The notes under the pieces were generated by a model that worked only from the letters and a program-made list of their open reading frames with translations, was not told where the DNA came from and made no database searches. From Pseudomonadota bacterium (GTDB taxonomy: Bacteria; Desulfobacterota; Desulfobacteria; Desulfobacterales; Desulfobacteraceae): a stretch of 11,807 bases of DNA. Position numbers and translations under genes: made by a program. The stretch lies in contig JAHIVS010000553.1 in assembly GCA_018816605.1 (NCBI GenBank), forward strand, positions 1 to 11,807. Direction: 5' to 3'. Shown piece after piece: positions 6,112-11,807 of this stretch (positions are counted from its first letter, which is position 1; each line of letters begins with the position of its first letter).

Positions 6112-6957
6112 ATGGAGAAGAAAAAAGAAAAACAGGTCAGTGTCATCCTTCCCACATTTAACCGGGCCTGGACCCTGAAAAATGCAATTGATTCAGTCCT
6201 GGCACAGGACTATGGCCCAATTGAGATTATCGTTATCGATGACGGATCAACCGATAATACCCGGGAAGTTTTGGAAGGGTATGGGAATAAAATTCAGGTG
6301 TTGGCCCAGACGAATAAAGGGGTGAGCGCAGCGCGTAACCTGGGCATCAAAAGAAGCTGCGGTGAGTTTGTTGCACTTCTTGACTCGGACGATGCCTGGA
6401 AACCGGATAAAATATCCTGCCAGGTGGATTTTTTTGAACAAAATCCGGAAGCCCTGATCTGTCAGACCGAGGAAATCTGGATACGGAACGGGAAAAGGGT
6501 CAATCCCAAAAGAAAGCATAAAAAAGTGTCGGGCATGATTTTTGAGCCGTCCCTCCACCTTTGCCTGGTCAGCCCCTCTGCCGTAATGATGCGCCGGCAG
6601 CTTTTCGAGTTAAAAGGATATTTTAATGAAACCTTCCCCGTGTGTGAGGATTATGATCTGTGGCTTCGCATTCTGGCGGATTATCCGATCTTTTTGGTTG
6701 ACCGGCCCTGTACCATCAAATATGGGGGCCATGGCGATCAATTGTCCTCTTTTCATTCCCAGGACAAATACAGAATCATTTCCATGGTTCATCTGATTCA
6801 GGGAAAAAAGCTTTCAAGGGAATATGAACGGATGACAGCCAGGGTATTGGAAGAAAAATGCCGCATTTATGGTAATGGGTGCCTGAAAAGAAGGAAAAAT
6901 GAGGAGGGGCGGTATTATCTGGAATTGGCGGATCGGGTTTTGGAAGGGCGTTTATAA
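6112..6957 (+). CDS. family 2 glycosyltransferase (GT-A fold)
   Basis: The product is a 281-residue inverting GT2-type glycosyltransferase that would transfer a sugar from a nucleotide-sugar donor to an acceptor that cannot be told from sequence. It has the canonical start VSVILPTFNRAWTLKNAIDS (9-28), the nucleotide-binding VIDDGSTDNT (41-50), GVSAARNLGI (70-79), the metal-binding DSDD (91-94), and the catalytic-base region CEDYDLWLRI (178-187). No membrane segment or signal peptide is seen, so it is cytosolic or peripheral. The ATG at 6112 is the only one possible, because an in-frame TGA lies at 6073-6075; there is no clear ribosome-binding site, so expression may be low. It stands alone, without other polysaccharide genes. 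Its stop codon overlaps that of the opposite gene. The family is sure; the pathway is unknown. Confidence 0.9.
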   Translation: MEKKKEKQVSVILPTFNRAWTLKNAIDSVLAQDYGPIEIIVIDDGSTDNTREVLEGYGNKIQVLAQTNKGVSAARNLGIKRSCGEFVALLDSDDAWKPDKISCQVDFFEQNPEALICQTEEIWIRNGKRVNPKRKHKKVSGMIFEPSLHLCLVSPSAVMMRRQLFELKGYFNETFPVCEDYDLWLRILADYPIFLVDRPCTIKYGGHGDQLSSFHSQDKYRIISMVHLIQGKKLSREYERMTARVLEEKCRIYGNGCLKRRKNEEGRYYLELADRVLEGRL

Positions 6958-9420
6958 ATCTGCGACACTCATCTCGTAAAAGTGGAGCCCGTCTTCCTGC
7001 CGGGCTGTTTCCTGAATCTGGCACCTGGACAGGTCGTCTCTGAGAACAAGAGATGCATTGGGGCTTTGAATGACAGTATCCTGTACGATTTTTCCCTGGA
7101 CAACAACCCGGGGAAGGGCGGTTGTTTTGTCTGCAAAGGCCCTGAGGCCTTTTTTCTGAATCACATAGGTTTTATTGCGTTCTTCCATCAGTATCACCTG
7201 CTCTTTTAGCTGATCAATTTGCTCTGCAAACTGGTCCTGGGTTTCAAAAATCTCATTTAATTGCAGTTCAGCTGTTTCGGCTATTTCAGTCAGTTTTTTA
7301 ATCCGGGACGCCGCTTTTTGCCCTTCGACCGGGTCAGTTTTCTTTAGATCGGAAAGGGTTTTTGTTATCTCCTTGATGTCGTTTTGGGCTTTTTCCTGGG
7401 TTTGGGCTTTTTGGGTTATCCGTTCGTAAAGTTCCTGGTCCTGTGCTTCGATGGATTTGATTTTTTCCCTAAGTTCCGTCAACCGGGATAATGATTTCTG
7501 GAGATGGATGTCAACCTCTCGAACCAGTTCCTCAGTATGATCATCCGTTCCAACCCTCAGCGTAGCGGGTTTGGATGATTGTGTTCCTATTTTGCCTGCT
7601 TCTATACCGCATTTTGCAGTGATTTTTGAGGAAATAATATGGCCTGTGGGATTTTGGCAGGCGCCGCTGAGAATGATGTTCGAATCAATGATTTCCTTTT
7701 GGATCACAAGATTGCCAAACCCTTTGATCATTGAATGGTTGATGAATTTTGCATACACATTGCCCTGGGCCGCAATGGTTGAATCGGTGATGCCTGCCGA
7801 TACGTTCAGGTCACCGGACAGATCAATTTTGGCTCCTTCTATCTCCTTGGCCGTAAGATTAATGCATTTGACCGTAAATCCTTCTTTGATCATCCCAGTG
7901 ACAACGATATTGCCTTTAAAATCGATGTTGCCGGTTTCAAAATCCACATCCCCGTTGATCTTAAGCTCCGGGTTGACAGTGATATTGCCCATGGCATCCA
8001 CATAGGGCTGGCCATCCAGATCCGCATATATGCTTAAGCCGTCTTCGGAAATACGGGTGCCGCTGCCGCTGATAAAGAGGGGATCCATAACCGCTTCAAC
8101 CGGAATGGGGTCTCCAAAAACCGTGGTTCCGTTTTTGCTTTCTATGGCAGGAATTTTTTCTGCGATCAGATCACCTTTGCCAACATAGGGTATCCTGCCC
8201 CGGTCCCGGAAATCAATGGTTCCGTCTTCCATTACCTTACCGGGATTGGTAAAATCATTCTCAAAATGATAGGTTATCTTTCCGTCTTTTCCGGGAACCG
8301 GTGCTTCCCCCCTTGCAACAACCAGGTCCTCCTTTTCGGTCTGAAGAACAGCTATCCAGGCCTCGATGGCTTCATCTTCGACAATGCCGTAGGCGATGCG
8401 CTGTTCGCGCAGCAGGTCCAGCATAGTTGACAGGGTGACCGGTTCGTTGTCGTCTATTTCTTTTGTCCGCTGAAGATAGGCCTTTGTCTGATCCTTGGAT
8501 ACGGAAACAATAATCGGATCACTTAAGGTAAGGTCAATTTCCCTGGGTTCTGTTTCTTCCTGAAAAAGGTTCTGGCAACTCTCCATTGGCGATGAAAACG
8601 CTGATTTCAGTATTTTGGGAATGAAATCGGCATGGGCGGCTGTGTCTTCTGTTCGTCCCGGTGTCGGTGTACCCAGGGGAACAAGGCCGTCAAGATCCAT
8701 GACAACCGGGTCAAGGCCGATCTTAGAAGCCGCGTTGTCGAACACAGCTTTTATGTAATTGCACAGCATGATAAATTGGGACTGGAATGCTTCGGGTGCG
8801 GCCAGAACTTTGTTTTGATCCATTCGGTCCCCAAGGGTGTACTCGCCGCAGGGGCCGCTGCCTTTAAGGGCTTTTCTCAGGTTTGAACCGAGCATCAGCT
8901 TTTTGGCTTTTTTTTCGGCAATGAGCTCTTTGCTGGTCTGGGTTTTTTTTTTCAGCTTCTGGGCAATCTGAAACATCTGCCTGTTCTGGTGTGCGGTGAC
9001 CCGCTTTAATTGACGGCGTTTCATGACCATCCCGAATTGAGCAAGACAGTTTTTGGCCTGGTTGATCAAGTCTTCATCCGTAAACGGGAAGACAATGCAG
9101 GAATTGATCCCCCCTTTGTTGATGGCCCTGATAACCATATCCGGTTCGTTTTCCGGCACCATGAGCATCCGCTGGGTCATGGGGGAAATTATTTTTGCAT
9201 TTTTTAAGATGTCATCCCCTTCCATCTTGGGCAATTTAAAACTGGAAATAAACAGGTTGAACGGGGCGGCTTTGGAAGCCTCCAGCTGTTGAAGGGCTTG
9301 TTTTGAAACCATTTCGCAGTGAACACTCCAGCCTTCATTGGTAAGGAGGGTCCGGACATGTCGGCTTATGGTCTCATTGCTTTCAAGAATGAGAATTCTG
9401 GGGGGGGAAAGTTCAGTCAC
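6952..9420 (-). CDS. FapA/DUF342 family protein with N-terminal degenerate receiver domain
   Basis: The chosen start is GTG 9420, giving 822 residues. It overlaps the preceding gene's stop (GTGACTGA), has GGAAGGG just upstream, and puts the receiver fold right at the N-terminus; the frame is open to an ATG at 9582, but those 54 extra codons lie inside the response-regulator gene. Residues about 8-130 resemble a response-regulator receiver (RILILESNETISRHV, NLFISSFKLPKMEG) but lack its chemistry: Glu13-Ser14 for the acidic pair, Ser60 for the phospho-accepting Asp, Val88 for Thr, Phe111 for Lys. Residues about 300-620 have the FapA/DUF342 pattern of short beta repeats, with GEAPVPGKDGKITY and NGTTVFGDPIP. 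Residues about 630-750 are a long charged coiled coil, followed by a second beta-rich end (RVVVQGKIVQDTVIQ). FapA proteins are linked to flagellar pole localisation in Vibrio, but most members are uncharacterised. No flagellar genes are in the window. Confidence 0.82.
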   Translation of the reverse strand: MTELSPPRILILESNETISRHVRTLLTNEGWSVHCEMVSKQALQQLEASKAAPFNLFISSFKLPKMEGDDILKNAKIISPMTQRMLMVPENEPDMVIRAINKGGINSCIVFPFTDEDLINQAKNCLAQFGMVMKRRQLKRVTAHQNRQMFQIAQKLKKKTQTSKELIAEKKAKKLMLGSNLRKALKGSGPCGEYTLGDRMDQNKVLAAPEAFQSQFIMLCNYIKAVFDNAASKIGLDPVVMDLDGLVPLGTPTPGRTEDTAAHADFIPKILKSAFSSPMESCQNLFQEETEPREIDLTLSDPIIVSVSKDQTKAYLQRTKEIDDNEPVTLSTMLDLLREQRIAYGIVEDEAIEAWIAVLQTEKEDLVVARGEAPVPGKDGKITYHFENDFTNPGKVMEDGTIDFRDRGRIPYVGKGDLIAEKIPAIESKNGTTVFGDPIPVEAVMDPLFISGSGTRISEDGLSIYADLDGQPYVDAMGNITVNPELKINGDVDFETGNIDFKGNIVVTGMIKEGFTVKCINLTAKEIEGAKIDLSGDLNVSAGITDSTIAAQGNVYAKFINHSMIKGFGNLVIQKEIIDSNIILSGACQNPTGHIISSKITAKCGIEAGKIGTQSSKPATLRVGTDDHTEELVREVDIHLQKSLSRLTELREKIKSIEAQDQELYERITQKAQTQEKAQNDIKEITKTLSDLKKTDPVEGQKAASRIKKLTEIAETAELQLNEIFETQDQFAEQIDQLKEQVILMEERNKTYVIQKKGLRAFADKTTALPRVVVQGKIVQDTVIQSPNASLVLRDDLSRCQIQETARQEDGLHFYEMSVADL

Positions 9421-10183
9421 AGGCCCTTCCCGTGCCGGGTGGCGGCATCTCGAATCCGTTTCCCAGGGCCAGATCCCGGAAGTCTGTGTACAGGGCCTGT
9501 ATGGTTTGTGAGAACAATTGAGTGAGGATCTGTTGACCCTTTTCCCCGCCAGGTCCGATGAGCGTCTGCAATTCTTCGGCAAGCCGGGCCGGGCCCAGGA
9601 TTGCCTGGGAGCTCAATTCCTTTATTTGTGTTTCAATGGCTTCAATTTCTGCGTCCATGGCGGTCAGTTCTTTGCCGTGGGCTTTTGCCGCTTCCATGAG
9701 TTCGCAGTTTAATTCATATAGCTTTGCATTCTGTTTTTTGGCAAGGCTGACCAGTTTTTCATTGTCCATGAAGTGTTCGTATTGTGAAATGCCAGAGCGT
9801 ATGGCCTTGATTATTTCGTCATTGTCCCAGGGCTTTGAGATATACCGCTGAATCGATCCCTTGTTTACGGCATTGATGATGGTCTGCATTTCCGAATATC
9901 CTGTGATTAGAAAACGGATGGTATCCGGGTTCAGCCGTTTGGCATGTTCGAGGAATTGGGTCCCCTTCATTCCGGGCATTTTTTGGTCCGAGATAATCAG
10001 GGAAAAGGGACAAGACGCTTTTTTCAAACTGTCCAAAGCGGATTCACCGCTGTCGGCATAGACATATTCGAGTTTTTCCATTGCAAGGAGGCGGCCGATG
10101 GCTTTTCCGACCTGGGCTTCGTCATCAACAACCAGAACCCTGTGCTGGTATGCGGAGATCATGAATTGTCCCACACGGGCCAT
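9413..10183 (-). CDS. response regulator, receiver domain plus coiled coil, no known output domain
   Basis: The product is a 256-residue protein. An intact receiver domain fills residues 14-135: acidic pair Asp20-Asp21 (VLVVDDE), phospho-acceptor Asp66 (IISDQKMPGMKG), Thr94 (FLITGYS) and Lys117 (YISKPWDNDEI). The KPWDNDEI ending is common in RpfG-type and other non-DNA-binding regulators. Residues about 137-195 look like a coiled coil, and the remaining 60 residues (ILGPARLAEELQTLIG and on) match no output domain I know; there is no helix-turn-helix, HD-GYP or GGDEF motif. It probably acts through protein contacts, most simply with the FapA-like protein whose GTG overlaps its stop by 8 nt. 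The start is uncertain: ATG 10162 (249 residues) has GGGA at better spacing than ATG 10183. No histidine kinase is in the window. Confidence 0.85.
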   Translation of the reverse strand: MARVGQFMISAYQHRVLVVDDEAQVGKAIGRLLAMEKLEYVYADSGESALDSLKKASCPFSLIISDQKMPGMKGTQFLEHAKRLNPDTIRFLITGYSEMQTIINAVNKGSIQRYISKPWDNDEIIKAIRSGISQYEHFMDNEKLVSLAKKQNAKLYELNCELMEAAKAHGKELTAMDAEIEAIETQIKELSSQAILGPARLAEELQTLIGPGGEKGQQILTQLFSQTIQALYTDFRDLALGNGFEMPPPGTGRACD

Positions 10184-10225
10184 TTCCGGCCAAGGGGGTC
10201 AAGAACATGCCAGCCTCTTGAAAAA

Positions 10226-10256
10226 AAAGGAGACCTTATCTGATCTGTAAGGTGTT
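10226..10256 (-). terminator. terminator-like hairpin in the leader of the response-regulator operon
   Basis: On the minus strand ACCTTA (10248-10253) and TAAGGT (10233-10238) pair around 9 nt, then CTCC and a run of eight T (plus-strand A-run 10221-10228) follow. The stem can be extended by AAAG/CTTT across an internal loop. It lies between the predicted promoter and the response-regulator start, so it could attenuate transcription. The 4-nt gap before the T-run and the short core stem make it weaker than a standard terminator; an operator reading of ACCTTA-N9-TAAGGT is the alternative. Confidence 0.4.
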
Positions 10257-10333
10257 TCTTTATCAACATATCCGGCTCCGGCGATCGTTAACATTGCCCT
10301 GGTGATACAAATGCAAGAAAACAACTCAAACTT

Positions 10334-10362
10334 ATTCTAACTGCTATTGTGTTTAAAAGCAA
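10334..10362 (-). promoter_or_regulatory. predicted promoter of the response regulator/FapA-like operon
   Basis: On the minus strand TTGCTT (10357-10362, three of six matches) is followed after exactly 17 nt by TAGAAT (10334-10339, five of six). Transcription would start near 10327 and give a leader of about 145 nt containing the hairpin at 10226-10256. Confidence 0.45.
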
Positions 10363-10460
10363 TGATAAATAATGCTGTCCCAGGCCATGGGCCGGGTATC
10401 TCAAGGGGTCTTTTTTATCTGACAATTCAAAGAGAATCGTTTTGGATTTTACCAAGTTGC

Positions 10461-10487
10461 TTGACAAGGCAGGTGCCGATTTATTAG
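10461..10487 (+). promoter_or_regulatory. predicted promoter of the DUF6125-like / carboxyltransferase operon
   Basis: A perfect TTGACA (10461-10466) is followed after 15 nt by TATTAG (10482-10487, four of six matches). The spacing is short by about 2 nt, so activity may depend on an activator. The start would be about 50 nt before the ATG at 10545. Confidence 0.45.
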
Positions 10488-10544
10488 GTATGGTTCAGCC
10501 GTTAATTAGGCTAGGCCCTATCATTCATTAAAGGAGTTTGCCCC

Positions 10545-11294
10545 ATGACACAGATCAATGGCGAGCACTCGCGCCTCACGAAAGAGGAGCGCGCAAGCTT
10601 TGTGGTTGACATGTTTACCAGAATTGTCGTTCATTATGGACTTTGGTTTGCAGAAGTCCGGCACCAGATGGGAATGGAAAAGGCCCTGGCCGTTATGGAC
10701 AAAGCAACCCAAAATAGCGTGCAAATCGGTATGAAACATTTGTCCAGGGAATTGGGGTTTGAGATGGAAAATGGAATGCCCAGGGCCTTGCTTGACATGG
10801 ACGAGGGCTCCATGGACCGATTGATGGCGGCAGTGGCCAAAAGCTGGCTTGCCAATGACGGGGTCTGGTTCCAGGCGGTTGAGTTTGAACATGGGATGAA
10901 CGATGCCAAGCGGTGCAATGATTCCTGCTGGGCACAATTTTCTCCCTATGAGGCCCATGCCATCAAAAAATTTTTAAATCTGGGGGAAAGCCCGGGACTT
11001 GCGGGATTGAAAAAAGCCTTGAATTTCAGAATGTACTCTATCATAAATACACAATCAATTGTTGACGAGGGGCCGGAAAGTTTTGTATTTCAGATGAATG
11101 AATGCCGGGTCCAGACGGCAAGGAAAAGCAAAAAACTGGATGATTATCCGTGCAAGTCTGCAGGCCTGGTTGAGTATGCATATTTTGCAGGGGCCATGGA
11201 CCCGCGGATTAAAACCCAGTGTATAGGGTGTCCGCCCGATGACCACCCGGATGAGTGGTTTTGTGCCTGGCGGTTTAGTTTAGAGGAAAAATAG
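10545..11294 (+). CDS. cysteine-rich conserved protein, DUF6125-like
   Basis: The product is a 249-residue soluble protein. AAGGAG (10531-10536) lies 8 nt before the ATG. The N-terminal two thirds look helical (SFVVDMFTRIVVHYGLWFAE, MEKALAVMDKATQNSVQIGM). The C-terminal third carries paired cysteines: Cys124/Cys128 (RCNDSC), Cys187, Cys203, Cys226/Cys229 (QCIGCPPDDH) and Cys240, with conserved-looking EYAYFAGAMDPRI. From memory this resembles the DUF6125 family of anaerobes, perhaps distantly related to L-2-amino-thiazoline-4-carboxylate hydrolase-like proteins; neither has been checked. The cysteines could bind a metal or cluster, but no classical spacing is complete. It lies 28 nt upstream of a carboxyltransferase gene on the same strand, so the two are probably co-transcribed. 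No catalytic function can be claimed. Confidence 0.75.
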   Translation: MTQINGEHSRLTKEERASFVVDMFTRIVVHYGLWFAEVRHQMGMEKALAVMDKATQNSVQIGMKHLSRELGFEMENGMPRALLDMDEGSMDRLMAAVAKSWLANDGVWFQAVEFEHGMNDAKRCNDSCWAQFSPYEAHAIKKFLNLGESPGLAGLKKALNFRMYSIINTQSIVDEGPESFVFQMNECRVQTARKSKKLDDYPCKSAGLVEYAYFAGAMDPRIKTQCIGCPPDDHPDEWFCAWRFSLEEK

Positions 11295-11322
11295 CTTAAA
11301 TAGATAAGGAAGGGATTGCATT

Positions 11323-11807
11323 ATGGGCGTTACAGCAGACAAGATCCAGGAACTTAAGGCAAAAGAGCAGAAAATCTTAGGAATGGGGGGAGAAAAAGCG
11401 CTTACCAAACGCCGTGAAGACGGAAAGCTCAATGCCAGGCAGCGGCTGGATCTTTTGTTTGACAAAGGCAGTTTCCGAGAAGTGGATATGTTTGTCACCC
11501 ACCGGTGTACCAATTTTGACATGCAGGATAAACAGATTCCGGCGGACGGGGTGATCACAGGGCATGGAAAAGTGGACGGCCGGGTGGTTTTTGCCTATGC
11601 CCAGGATTTCACGGCCAGGGCCGGGTCCCTGGGGGAGATGCAGGCCAAAAAAATCTGCAAGGTGATGGACATGGCCCTCAAGACCGGATCACCCATCATC
11701 GGCATGAACGATTCCGGAGGTGCCAGAATCCAGGAGGGGATCGATGCCCTGTCCGGTTACGGAGAGATCTTTTTCCGCAATTCTGCGGCATCCGGCGTGA
11801 TCCCCCA
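11323..11807 (+). CDS. acyl-CoA carboxylase / methylmalonyl-CoA decarboxylase carboxyltransferase subunit, N-terminal part (cut by right edge)
   Basis: The frame starts at ATG 11323 and is open to the last base: 161 residues of a family near 515. AAGGAAGGG (11306-11314) is 8 nt before the start. The protein belongs to the biotin-dependent carboxyltransferase family (PccB, MmdA, AccD-type). It shows KRREDGKLNARQRLDLLFDK (29-48), the segment QIPADGVITGHGKVDGR, FAYAQDFTARAGSLGEMQAKK, and the acyl-CoA-binding MNDSGGARIQEGIDALSGYG. It would move a carboxyl group between carboxybiotin and an acyl-CoA, most likely propionyl-CoA/methylmalonyl-CoA, in the cytoplasm or at a membrane decarboxylase. Which complex it belongs to depends on genes beyond the right edge. 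It follows the DUF6125-like gene by 28 nt in the same direction. Confidence 0.9.
   Translation, partial: MGVTADKIQELKAKEQKILGMGGEKALTKRREDGKLNARQRLDLLFDKGSFREVDMFVTHRCTNFDMQDKQIPADGVITGHGKVDGRVVFAYAQDFTARAGSLGEMQAKKICKVMDMALKTGSPIIGMNDSGGARIQEGIDALSGYGEIFFRNSAASGVIP

Larger units (their letters stand above)
10184..10544. other. divergent intergenic region, response regulator / DUF6125-like gene
   Basis: These 361 bases hold no gene. From left to right they contain the A8 tract and hairpin of the minus-strand leader, an AT-rich stretch with the minus-strand promoter candidate (10334-10362), a GC-rich hairpin CCC-A-GGCC/GGCC-GGG (10379-10396) without an adjoining T-run, and a plus-strand promoter candidate (10461-10487). 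I found no match to a known riboswitch class. Confidence 0.5.

Noticed and set aside
9421..9582. N-terminal extension of the FapA-like protein from ATG 9582
   Set aside because: These 54 codons lie inside the response-regulator gene in another frame and have an Arg/Cys/Pro-rich, non-protein-like composition. The GTG at 9420 has a ribosome-binding site and begins just before the receiver fold.
10255..10327. A c-di-GMP (GEMM) or other riboswitch in the response-regulator leader
   Set aside because: The minus strand contains CAGGGCAATG, slightly like the GEMM core, but the remaining conserved blocks of that class are absent.
10379..10396. GC-rich hairpin CCC-A-GGCC/GGCC-GGG as a terminator
   Set aside because: The next T-run is about 14 nt away and there is no gene just upstream on that strand to terminate, so it is noted only as a possible structure.

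Overview
The window looks like a chromosome segment of a strictly anaerobic, probably completely oxidising sulfate reducer of the Desulfobacterales type. This placement is an inference. It rests on a four-subunit 2-oxoacid:ferredoxin oxidoreductase operon, a sulfoacetaldehyde acetyltransferase (Xsc), a biotin-dependent acyl-CoA carboxyltransferase of the propionate pathway, and the protein and codon style. No rRNA, tRNA, CRISPR array, insertion sequence or phage gene was seen.

Left part (1-2549, minus strand): the 5' portion of xsc runs off the left edge. Upstream of it is a PLP-dependent decarboxylase most like PanP-type aspartate 1-decarboxylase. Between them is a compact promoter/operator: a TTGACA box contains the decarboxylase stop codon, and palindromes cover the -10 box. 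Xsc splits sulfoacetaldehyde into acetyl phosphate and sulfite. In a sulfate reducer the first would feed energy metabolism and the second could serve as electron acceptor.

Middle (2766-5855): a small plus-strand gene for a 96-residue unknown protein converges on a minus-strand operon korD-korA-korB-korC. The two share a bidirectional terminator at 3055-3095. The operon is tightly packed (8-nt overlap, 1-nt gap, 1-nt overlap) and has its own ribosome-binding sites. It encodes ferredoxin-reducing oxidation of a 2-oxoacid, most likely 2-oxoglutarate.

Centre (5856-6957): a divergent intergenic region with an AT-rich 8-bp dyad, then a family 2 glycosyltransferase on the plus strand. Its final six bases, TTATAA, also hold the stop codon of the gene facing it.

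Right-centre (6952-10183, minus strand): a two-gene unit. First comes a response regulator with an intact receiver domain and a coiled-coil tail but no recognisable output domain. It overlaps by 8 nt an 822-residue FapA/DUF342-type protein whose N-terminal receiver domain has lost all the conserved phosphorylation residues. The leader of this unit has a plausible promoter and a terminator-like hairpin. This pair is the most unusual system in the window.

Right end (10545-11807, plus strand): a cysteine-rich protein resembling DUF6125 lies 28 nt upstream of a carboxyltransferase subunit (MmdA/PccB type) that runs off the right edge.
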